Made by a program: the position numbers and the translations under genes. Below are positions 1-6,212 of a stretch of DNA of 9,447 bases, one piece after another (position 1 is the first letter of the stretch; each line of letters begins with the position of its first letter). Under the pieces are notes generated by a model. That model saw only the letters and a program-made list of their open reading frames with translations. It was not told the origin of the DNA and searched no databases. The DNA is from Candidatus Uhrbacteria bacterium RIFOXYB12_FULL_58_10 (GTDB lineage Bacteria > Patescibacteriota > Patescibacteriia > UBA9934 > GWF2-40-263): contig CALRGL010000043.1 of the NCBI GenBank assembly GCA_943357275.1, positions 1-9,447 on the forward strand, given 5' to 3'.

Positions 1-1
1 T

Positions 2-943
2 AATGCAGGAGAGTTGGTTTCAACCGAGGATGGGGGAGCTCATTGGTCGAGAATTGGATCGATTTCGGTTGAGCAGTTGCAAGGAGTGTATTTCAAGGAT
101 GCACAAAATGGATGGGTTGTTGGAACAAAAGGGACGTTGTTGAAAACAACGAACAGTGGATCATCTTGGTCACAAGTGGCCATAAGTGGTCTTCTTTCAC
201 AAGATTTGCATGCGATAAGTGCAAATGGAGACGTGATTGTGGTGAGTGGAAAGAACTTGTTGCTTCGTTCAGAAGACGCAGGGGTCACATGGACAGCGAA
301 ATCATTTGAGGATACGACTCTAAATTTTCAAGATGTTGCGGTAGACACAGACGGTACAACTTGGGCTGCGGGAACAAAGGATGACGTTTGGTCAAAGATT
401 TACAAATTCGAAGTTGCTGTTGAACCTCCGCCTGTTGTTATTCCACCGGTTGTTGTGCCAACAGATTTCGGCGAAGCTTCTTCAGGAGATTTGATTAAAA
501 CAAAATGCACAACAGGTGCGGGCGTGAACGATCCCTGCAAAGCCATTTACTTTTTAAGCGAAGACGGAAAGCGTCATGCCTTTCCAAACGAGAAGGTTTA
601 TTTCACTTGGTATTTAAACTTCAACGGAATCGTAGAAGTCTCGGCCTCCTTCATGTCTTCTCGAACGCTTGGAAAGAACGTGACTTACCATCCTGGAACC
701 AAGATGGTGAAGTTCCAAACTTCTCCTTCGGTGTATGTAGTTGAAAAAGGTGGGGTACTTCGAGCTATTGGCAGTGAACAAGTTGCAGCTGAATTATACG
801 GTCCAACATGGAACAAACAAATTGACGATATTTCAGACGCCTTCTTTGGAAATTATACGTTCGGTGCCAAGGTTTCCTTAGTAAGCGAATACAACCCACA
901 AAGTACAGAGGCCTCTGTGGATAATCTAAACGCCAATTTTTAA
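2..943 (+). CDS. Secreted Ycf48/BNR-repeat protein with C-terminal KRhaFPN-type domain (5'-truncated)
   Basis: The frame is open to the left edge, so the start lies outside; the TTG at 14 is an internal Leu codon. The visible 313 residues begin with beta-propeller repeats of the Ycf48/BNR type: STEDGGAHW near residue 8, NGWVVGTKGTLLKTTNSGSSW at about 36-56, and LLLRSEDAGVTW at about 86-97. A proline/valine linker (VEPPPVVIPPVVVP, about 141-154) leads to a C-terminal domain of about 130 residues. That domain contains a possible disulfide pair (Cys169, Cys179), then GKRHAFPNEKVYFTWY, LGKNVTYHPGTKMVKF and LYGPTWNKQIDDISDAFF. I associate this domain with secreted Patescibacteria proteins but know no assigned function. 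Such propellers normally act as extracellular binding scaffolds; a catalytic role is not supported. No membrane anchor is visible at the C-terminus. The gene probably ends its own transcription unit, because hairpins follow at 977-1011 and 1069-1096. Confidence 0.85.
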   Translation, partial: NAGELVSTEDGGAHWSRIGSISVEQLQGVYFKDAQNGWVVGTKGTLLKTTNSGSSWSQVAISGLLSQDLHAISANGDVIVVSGKNLLLRSEDAGVTWTAKSFEDTTLNFQDVAVDTDGTTWAAGTKDDVWSKIYKFEVAVEPPPVVIPPVVVPTDFGEASSGDLIKTKCTTGAGVNDPCKAIYFLSEDGKRHAFPNEKVYFTWYLNFNGIVEVSASFMSSRTLGKNVTYHPGTKMVKFQTSPSVYVVEKGGVLRAIGSEQVAAELYGPTWNKQIDDISDAFFGNYTFGAKVSLVSEYNPQSTEASVDNLNANF

Positions 944-976
944 GGAATTCATTTTGTGTTATTCAGTAACATATTC

Positions 977-1011
977 TGTAACCTGGTAACGCTGAGTGTT
1001 ACCAGGTTACA
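977..1011. repeat. Perfect 14-bp inverted repeat (stem-loop) after the Ycf48-like gene
   Basis: The arms TGTAACCTGGTAAC (977-990) and GTTACCAGGTTACA (998-1011) are exact reverse complements around the 7-nt loop GCTGAGT. It lies 33 nt after the stop codon. No T-tract follows, so it is not a canonical intrinsic terminator; it could be an mRNA 3'-end stabilising hairpin or a binding site for a dimeric protein. Each arm also contains the smaller unit GTAAC or GTTAC twice, 8 nt apart. Confidence 0.85.
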
Positions 1012-1033
1012 CAAAGTAGGTTACGCAAAGTAG
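1006..1033. repeat. 14-nt tandem direct repeat
   Basis: GTTACACAAAGTAG (1006-1019) is followed immediately by GTTACGCAAAGTAG (1020-1033), a 13/14 match. The first copy overlaps the right arm of the 977-1011 inverted repeat. The unit could be a pair of protein-binding sites one and a half helical turns apart, or simply slippage. It sits just upstream of the promoter at 1059-1067. Confidence 0.7.
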
Positions 1034-1058
1034 AAAAGTTTTAATCAAACCCAAACTC

Positions 1059-1067
1059 TGATAAAAT
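1059..1067 (+). promoter_or_regulatory. Predicted extended -10 promoter for the first subtilase gene
   Basis: TG-A-TAAAAT matches the extended -10 pattern TGnTATAAT with one mismatch. The -35 position, 17 nt upstream (TTTTAA, 1039-1044), is weak, as is usual for extended -10 promoters. Initiation about 7 nt downstream would fall at about 1073-1076, only a few bases before the ATG at 1079. The transcript would then be nearly leaderless, which fits the lack of a Shine-Dalgarno sequence. This is inferred from motif and spacing only. Confidence 0.5.
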
Positions 1068-1068
1068 G

Positions 1069-1096
1069 AGACAGCCATATGAGGCTGTCTTTTTTT
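1069..1096 (+). terminator. Intrinsic terminator hairpin enclosing the next gene's start codon
   Basis: The stem AGACAGCC (1069-1076) pairs perfectly with GGCTGTCT (1083-1090) around the 6-nt loop ATATGA, and T runs from 1090 to 1096. This is the classic shape of a Rho-independent terminator. An A-run at 1063-1066 makes it partly bidirectional. It should terminate read-through from the Ycf48-like gene. The loop contains the ATG (1079-1081) of the subtilase gene, and the 3' arm plus T-tract encode residues 2-6 of its signal peptide. Confidence 0.7.
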
Positions 1097-3112
1097 AGAA
1101 AAACGTTGGTATTGCTTGGTATTTTAACGTTATCTGTTTCCACGACGTTTGCGCAGTCTGTGCAGGTGAATGATTTGTTTTATTCAGAACAGAATTATCT
1201 TCAACAAATTCATGCACAGGAGGCTTGGAACAGCTCAACCGGGTCTCATCGCGTTGTGGTCGCTTTGTTAGATGCAGGATTTGATCTTGATCACGAAGAT
1301 TTACAAGATCAGTATTGGGTCAACGAGTCTGAAACGGCTGGTAATCGTAAAGATGATGATACGAATGGATTTGAAGATGATGTAAAAGGTTGGGATTTCG
1401 TGGATAGTGACGCAGATCCTTCACCGGACTCCTCTGATCCTTCAAAAGATCTTGTGATCTCGCACGGAACACTCCTTGCGGGAATTATTGGAGCAACCGC
1501 AAATAATGCAAAAGGAATCGTAGGAATCAATCACGACGTTTCCATCATGCCGCTTCGTGTGCTTGATAAAAACGGTGTGGGAACGTCAGCCCGTGTGAAA
1601 AACGCCATGCGTTATGCGGTGGAAAACGGAGCAACCGTGATTAACCTTAGTTTCACTTTAAAATCGATCGATCCACAACTGCAAGAAACCATACGATGGG
1701 CCTTTGATCAGGGGGTGGTGATTGTTTCAGCTGTTGGAAATGAAAACAAGAATTTAGAGACAACACCTGTGTATCCATCGTGTTACGATACGATTATCGG
1801 TGCCAATCTTGTGATCGGTGTTGCTGGACTTGATCAACAAAATCAAAAAGCTTCTTTTTCAAATTACGGAAAAACCTGCACAGATCTTTCGGCTCCTGCC
1901 ACGGATATTTTTGGTGCGGTGTATCACGATGCTTCACGTCTTTTATTTTCAACGTCTTACGGAGGTCCGTGGGAAGGAACGTCTGTTGCCGCACCGATGG
2001 TTACAGGTGCTGTTGCCCTTCTCAAAGCAAAATATCCGTCTCTTACACCAGATCAAGTGAGAAATATTTTACGATTATCAGCTGACCCAATCAAAGGTGG
2101 AACACTTGCCGAGCGTCAATCGCTTGGTTCAGGGTCACTCAACATTGCCCGAGCCTTAGAAATGGGAGCTGTCTTTGCCGGAGTTTCTTTTGCCACACCT
2201 GTTCAAAAAACGACGGAACGTTCCAAAACGTTTGCGGTCTCTGAAGGAGTCGGAGCAAAACCAGTTGTCTTTCAAGTAGGAGGAGAGGGAATCATTGCTT
2301 CGTCGTTTTCTGCTTACAATGATGGATTTTTAGGTGGTGTTCGTTTGGCAATGGGGGATGTGAATGGGGACGGAAAGGACGAAATCATCACGGGGGCTGG
2401 GCCAGGTGGTGGTCCGCAAGTACGTGTCTTTGATCAAAATGGTAAGGTTTCAAATCAGTTTTTTGCGTTTGAAGAAACAGATCGAAATGGCATTGTGGTT
2501 GCAACAGGAGATACAAATGGTGACGGAATCGAGGAGATTCTGGTGATGCGAGCAACAAAATCATCAGGGGAACTAAGAATCTTCAATCGAAAAGGAGTGC
2601 TTCTTCAGTCCTTTTTTCCATTTGGAAAGACTTCTGGCCTCATGAGCATCGCTTCAGCAAACATGGACGATGATTTGGCTGATGAGGTGTTGATTGGTTT
2701 TGTCACAAAACAAGGTCCTGTTGTTCGCATTGTTGATGGGGTTGGGGCGTATCAACAAGATCTCTCGATTCAACAATCGATTACGGGCCAGATGTTTGTC
2801 TCCGCTGGGGATATGAATGCAGATGGGAAAAATGAAGTCGTGATTTCCGCAGGAGCAGGAAATGCTCCGACAGTAGCTGTCTATGATGTTTCTGGAAAAG
2901 AATTGTCTAGTTTTTTTGCTTACGACAGTCTTCTAAGAAGTGGACTTTCTTTACAAGTTGCCGATCGTGATCAAAACGGTCGAGCGGAAATTTACACAGC
3001 TCCACTTGCCAGTGGTGGTCCGCAAGTTCGTGTGTTTGATTTGTCAGGAGTGATCGGAGGATTTTTTTTGGGTGATCCTGCAAGTCGCAAAGGGCTTCAA
3101 TTAGGAATGTAA
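1079..3112 (+). CDS. Secreted S8 subtilisin-like serine protease with FG-GAP beta-propeller (paralogue 1)
   Basis: A predicted exported endopeptidase of 677 residues. Residues 1-25 form a signal peptide (basic RLSFFRK, a hydrophobic core, then TTFA before Gln26). No I9-type propeptide is seen: the mature protein goes straight into a thermitase-like domain. The triad is Asp65 (LLDAGFD), His129 (SHGTLLAGIIG) and Ser302 (GTSVAAP), with oxyanion Asn221 (AVGN). The usual Asp-Thr/Ser-Gly around the catalytic Asp is Asp-Ala-Gly here. An acidic, calcium-loop-like insert lies at about 91-114. The C-terminal half (about 396-677) has FG-GAP repeats with metal-loop motifs near 426, 477, 527, 577 and 628. 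The propeller may hold substrate or bind a surface ligand (inference). The ATG at 1079 is preferred because downstream TTG starts would lose the positively charged signal-peptide N-region. No Shine-Dalgarno sequence is present. Its closest relative is the next gene. Confidence 0.9.
   Translation: MRLSFFRKTLVLLGILTLSVSTTFAQSVQVNDLFYSEQNYLQQIHAQEAWNSSTGSHRVVVALLDAGFDLDHEDLQDQYWVNESETAGNRKDDDTNGFEDDVKGWDFVDSDADPSPDSSDPSKDLVISHGTLLAGIIGATANNAKGIVGINHDVSIMPLRVLDKNGVGTSARVKNAMRYAVENGATVINLSFTLKSIDPQLQETIRWAFDQGVVIVSAVGNENKNLETTPVYPSCYDTIIGANLVIGVAGLDQQNQKASFSNYGKTCTDLSAPATDIFGAVYHDASRLLFSTSYGGPWEGTSVAAPMVTGAVALLKAKYPSLTPDQVRNILRLSADPIKGGTLAERQSLGSGSLNIARALEMGAVFAGVSFATPVQKTTERSKTFAVSEGVGAKPVVFQVGGEGIIASSFSAYNDGFLGGVRLAMGDVNGDGKDEIITGAGPGGGPQVRVFDQNGKVSNQFFAFEETDRNGIVVATGDTNGDGIEEILVMRATKSSGELRIFNRKGVLLQSFFPFGKTSGLMSIASANMDDDLADEVLIGFVTKQGPVVRIVDGVGAYQQDLSIQQSITGQMFVSAGDMNADGKNEVVISAGAGNAPTVAVYDVSGKELSSFFAYDSLLRSGLSLQVADRDQNGRAEIYTAPLASGGPQVRVFDLSGVIGGFFLGDPASRKGLQLGM
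2264..3109 (+). repeat. FG-GAP repeat region of paralogue 1
   Basis: Five calcium-loop motifs of the GDxNxDGxxE kind are spaced 50-51 residues apart, the third (NMDDDLADE) and fifth (DRDQNGRAE) being degenerate. GPGGGPQVRVF occurs in the first unit and SGGPQVRVF in the last. At DNA level the 14-mer GGTGGTCCGCAAGT occurs at 2408-2421 and 3014-3027 and is shared with paralogue 2. Six units would be expected to close a propeller by sharing strands between the N- and C-terminal ends. Confidence 0.75.
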
Positions 3113-3121
3113 CTTTTTTAC

Positions 3122-5161
3122 ATGCATATTCGTTCTTACTTCAAACACGTTTTGATTTTGACAATGGTGTGTCGTTTTTTGTTTGCTCAACCTGGTTATG
3201 CCATGACACCAAACGATCCGTTGTTTATCGATCAGTGGTATTTGCAAAAAATTCAAGCACCAACGGTTTGGGATCAAACAACTGGTTCTAGTGATGTGAT
3301 CGTTGCTATCCTCGATACAGGAGTTGATTTGGATCATCCAGATTTGAAAGACAATCTTTGGACCAACCCGTCTGAAATTCCAGGCGATGGTATTGATAAT
3401 GAAAACGATGGATATATCGACGACATGCATGGGTATGATTTTGTCGACGAGGATGCAGATCCACAACCAAACGTTTCAAGTACCTACGACATTGATAGCA
3501 TTCCTCATGGAACGATTGTTGCGGGAATTATTGGAGGTGTTGGAAACAATAATGAAGGTCTTACAGGAATCAATCATCATGTTCGCTTAATGAGTGTACG
3601 TATTTTGGATGCTCTTGGTTCAGGGAATTCAGGCTCTGCAACAAAAGCGATTGACTATGCGATTGCAAATCATGCGGACGTGATCAATTTGAGTTTTACA
3701 GGATTTGATGACGATCCACGGTTTAAGGAAGCACTTAAGCGTGCTTATAACGCAGGAATCTTGGTTGTTGCAGCTGTTGGAAACAGCAATAACGGTGGAA
3801 CAAACGTTGATAATCAGCCAATCTATCCAGCTTGCTATGGCGAAGAGGGAGATGTGGATTGGATTATTGGTGTGGGTTCAACGGATAAACAAGATCACAA
3901 GTCAACGTTTTCAAATTACGGGGCACTTTGCACAGATCTCTCAGCTCCCGGGGAAGATATTGTCGGAGCTGTGTTTCAAACAAACGACGTTACACCATTT
4001 GATCGACATTTTTATATTCATGGTTGGCAAGGTACGTCTTTGTCTGCACCAGTCGTCTCTGGCGCGGCAGCTTTGCTTCTCTCAAAATACCCAAATCTAT
4101 CGTTGAAAGAGTTGAAATCCATTTTGCGACTCTCTGCAGATCCTGCGTTTAGTGAAGGGGATGCCCTTGGGAAAATCGGTGCAGGACGATTGAATTTGGC
4201 AAGAGCGTTTGAGATTGCTCCTTCGTTTGCTCACGATCAATTTTTAAAAACCTCGGGAACGCAAATACGTAAACCAAGCTATCGTATTGCCGTTGCCTCT
4301 GAACAAGGTTCTTCGGAGATTCGACTTGTCACAAACGCAGGGAAATCCTTGTATTCCTTTCAAGCCTATGACAAGCCGGTGGGTGTACGACTTGCGATGG
4401 GAGATGTGGATGGGGATGGCGTTGAAGAAATCGTCGCGGTTCCTTCAACAGGAATGTTCCCATTGAAAGTCTTTACGCTCGAGGGACTTGAACTCACTTC
4501 TTTTTTTCCGTTTGGAACGTATGCAAATGGAATGCAGGTTGCTGTTGGGGATGTGAATAAGGATGGCATAGAGGAAATTGCCGTGAGTCAGGACTATGAT
4601 GAGGGTCAGGTTGGTTTGTTTACTTGGCAGGGAACACTCATCAAACAGTTTGATCCATTTGAAACAAGTGGAACGACTCGTGTCGCCCTTGGGGATGTTG
4701 ATGGTGATGGAATCGACGAGGTGATCACAGCACGTGGAAAAGGATTTGAACCATTGGTGCGCGTACATTCGGCAGAAGGTGTGTTCAAAAAAGAATTCCT
4801 GGCTTATGCAAAGGAGTATAATCGAGGAGTCTTTGTTGCAAGTGGAGATTTGGATGGAAATGGAACGGACGAAATTGTAACGGGAACCGACAACGGAGGT
4901 GGTCCGCAAGTACAGATTTATGGGGGAGACGGACGTTGGCTTGGAACGTTTTTTGCCTATGCAAAAGACTTTCGCGGAGGGGTAAGACTCTCGGTTGGAA
5001 ACTTGAGTGACTGGCCAGGAGCATCGATTATCGCAGCCGCTGGTCCGGGTGGTGGTCCGCAAGTACGTGTATTCAACGGCTATTCTAAACTCATCGGAAC
5101 CTTCTTTGCAGGGAACGAGTCAGATCGAAATGGAATCAACTCAACGGCTTGGGGAATTTAG
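3122..5161 (+). CDS. Secreted S8 subtilisin-like serine protease with FG-GAP beta-propeller (paralogue 2)
   Basis: A 679-residue tandem paralogue of the preceding gene, starting 9 nt after its stop and almost certainly cotranscribed. A signal peptide covers about residues 1-27 (basic MHIRSYFKH, hydrophobic core, cleavage likely after GYA). The N-terminus of the mature domain (YLQKIQAPTVWD) resembles thermitase. The triad is Asp65 (ILDTGVD), His129 (PHGTIVAGIIGG) and Ser306 (GTSLSAP); the oxyanion residue is Asn221. An acidic, calcium-type insert with DNENDGYIDD lies at about 88-112. FG-GAP loops occur near 427, 476, 524 and 575, and a degenerate one at 626. The protein should act outside the membrane or at the cell surface; no transmembrane or sortase anchor is seen at the C-terminus. 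An AGGA at 3103-3106 is 15 nt from the ATG, too far for a good Shine-Dalgarno sequence, so translation may depend on coupling to the upstream gene. The active site looks intact and more canonical than in paralogue 1. Confidence 0.93.
   Translation: MHIRSYFKHVLILTMVCRFLFAQPGYAMTPNDPLFIDQWYLQKIQAPTVWDQTTGSSDVIVAILDTGVDLDHPDLKDNLWTNPSEIPGDGIDNENDGYIDDMHGYDFVDEDADPQPNVSSTYDIDSIPHGTIVAGIIGGVGNNNEGLTGINHHVRLMSVRILDALGSGNSGSATKAIDYAIANHADVINLSFTGFDDDPRFKEALKRAYNAGILVVAAVGNSNNGGTNVDNQPIYPACYGEEGDVDWIIGVGSTDKQDHKSTFSNYGALCTDLSAPGEDIVGAVFQTNDVTPFDRHFYIHGWQGTSLSAPVVSGAAALLLSKYPNLSLKELKSILRLSADPAFSEGDALGKIGAGRLNLARAFEIAPSFAHDQFLKTSGTQIRKPSYRIAVASEQGSSEIRLVTNAGKSLYSFQAYDKPVGVRLAMGDVDGDGVEEIVAVPSTGMFPLKVFTLEGLELTSFFPFGTYANGMQVAVGDVNKDGIEEIAVSQDYDEGQVGLFTWQGTLIKQFDPFETSGTTRVALGDVDGDGIDEVITARGKGFEPLVRVHSAEGVFKKEFLAYAKEYNRGVFVASGDLDGNGTDEIVTGTDNGGGPQVQIYGGDGRWLGTFFAYAKDFRGGVRLSVGNLSDWPGASIIAAAGPGGGPQVRVFNGYSKLIGTFFAGNESDRNGINSTAWGI
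4274..5158 (+). repeat. FG-GAP repeat region of paralogue 2
   Basis: Metal-loop motifs GDVDGDGVEE, GDVNKDGIEE, GDVDGDGIDE and GDLDGNGTDE are spaced 48-51 residues apart, followed by a degenerate GNLSDWPG. Phrases such as FFAYAKDFRGGVRLS and GPGGGPQVRVF are the typical linkers of this repeat class. The 14-mer GGTGGTCCGCAAGT recurs at 4898-4911 and 5051-5064. The last unit stops just before where another metal loop would begin, at the same point as in paralogue 1. Confidence 0.78.
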
Positions 5162-5190
5162 TTGTCGCATCTCACTCTTCATTTTATAAT
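5162..5190 (+). promoter_or_regulatory. Predicted sigma70-type promoter of the glycan operon, giving a leaderless transcript
   Basis: The -35 element TTGTCG (5162-5167, 4/6 match) and a perfect -10 TATAAT (5185-5190) are separated by the ideal 17 nt. The -35 begins on the base after the TAG stop of the second subtilase. The expected start point, about 7 nt past the -10, is about 5197, so the mRNA would begin 0-2 nt before the ATG at 5199. No Shine-Dalgarno sequence exists in the 37-nt gap, which is consistent with leaderless translation. Confidence 0.7.
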
Positions 5191-5198
5191 CACTCCAT

Positions 5199-6212
5199 AT
5201 GGCAACTCCTATTTTTCAACATAAAAACATTCTTGTGACGGGTGGTGCTGGGTTTATTGGATCGCATTTGTGCGAACGATTGATGGAAGATGGTCATCAC
5301 GTCATCTGCATCGACAATTTTTCTACGGGAGACGTGAGTAACATCAACGCACTGATGCAAAACAACTCATTTCGATTCATCCGGGCAGACGTGAACGAAG
5401 CGTTTGATTTGGAGTCTTATCCAGAGCTTGCTCCGTTTAAAATTCCGTTTCAGGGAATTCAAGAAATTTATCATCTTGCGTGTCCAACCGCGATCAAAAA
5501 GTTTAACGACTTCAAAGTACAGACACTGCTTTCCAACTCAACAGGAAATTATCACGTCTTAGAACTTGCACGAAAATTTCGATCTAAGATTTTATTTACG
5601 TCCAGTTCTGTCGTCTACGGAGCACGACAATCAAAAGAGCCACAAGTCAAAGAAGAAGAAATTGGAACCGTGAATCAGCTTTCACCTCGAGCGTGTTATG
5701 ACGAGGGAAAGCGTTTTGCAGAAACAATGTTTCAGACATACAAGGATGTCCACGGAATTGAGACACGGATTGCTCGTGTCTTTAGAACCTATGGTCCACG
5801 CATGCCCTTGTTTGACGGGCATCTCATTCCAGACTTTGTCCTAGACGCACTCGACGGAAAAGACTTGGTTTTGTATGGTGGAAAGGATTTTAAGACCTCA
5901 CTTTGTTACGTCACGGACGTTATTGACGGCTTGATTCGTTTGATGAATACTCCTACTGATCCTGGTCCTGTGAACCTCGGTTCCGACGTGGATTTATCCT
6001 TGGAAACCGTGGCAAAACAGATTGTGAGTATGACGGATTCTACCTCGAACATTGTGCCTGGAGATGATCTCTTGTTTCTTTCGGAACTTGCCCTGCCTCA
6101 CATTGAGAAGATGAAAAATCTCGGATGGTTTCCTCTTGTACGTTTGGAGGATGGACTCAGACAGACAATCGCTTACACCAAAGCCAATAAACTTTTACTT
6201 CGAACTCTGTGA
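5199..6212 (+). CDS. NAD-dependent epimerase/dehydratase, UDP-glucuronate decarboxylase-like (extended SDR)
   Basis: A 337-residue extended short-chain dehydrogenase/reductase acting on a nucleotide sugar. The NAD-binding Rossmann motif GGAGFIGS is at 15-22, with an acidic residue after beta-2 (Asp39, IDNFSTG) consistent with NAD rather than NADP. The catalytic YxxxK is Tyr167-Lys171 within CYDEGKR, a signature typical of UDP-glucuronate decarboxylases (UXS), which make UDP-xylose. HLACP (92-96), RIARVFRTYGPRM (190-202) and CYVTD (236-240) also fit that group. Two differences stand out: UXS enzymes have STSEVYG, where this protein has SSSVVYG, so the active-site Glu is Val138; and the usual NTYGPRM is RTYGPRM. 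Decarboxylation is therefore uncertain, and a plain 4-epimerase or 4,6-dehydratase role is possible. It is the first gene of the glycan operon, and its TGA overlaps the next GTG by 4 nt. Confidence 0.85.
   Translation: MATPIFQHKNILVTGGAGFIGSHLCERLMEDGHHVICIDNFSTGDVSNINALMQNNSFRFIRADVNEAFDLESYPELAPFKIPFQGIQEIYHLACPTAIKKFNDFKVQTLLSNSTGNYHVLELARKFRSKILFTSSSVVYGARQSKEPQVKEEEIGTVNQLSPRACYDEGKRFAETMFQTYKDVHGIETRIARVFRTYGPRMPLFDGHLIPDFVLDALDGKDLVLYGGKDFKTSLCYVTDVIDGLIRLMNTPTDPGPVNLGSDVDLSLETVAKQIVSMTDSTSNIVPGDDLLFLSELALPHIEKMKNLGWFPLVRLEDGLRQTIAYTKANKLLLRTL

Noticed and set aside
977..1011. The 14-bp inverted repeat as an intrinsic terminator
   Set aside because: The stem is strong, but the following sequence is CAAAGTAGG with no T-tract, so it was listed as a repeat; the T-tailed hairpin at 1069-1096 is the better terminator.
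3085..3121. A separate promoter for the second subtilase (TGTAAC at 3108-3113)
   Set aside because: The -10 match is only 4/6, no -35 lies at 16-18 nt, and the gene is 9 nt behind its paralogue, so cotranscription is simpler.
3122..3172. Cys17 of the second subtilase as a lipobox (lipoprotein)
   Set aside because: The residues before it (LTMV) do not fit the lipobox, and a typical signal peptidase I site (GYA) follows ten residues later.
4445..5062. 205-codon open frame on the minus strand
   Set aside because: It lies entirely opposite the FG-GAP repeats of the second subtilase; its composition (Ser/Thr/Cys/Arg-rich) is that of an antisense shadow, with no recognisable domain.
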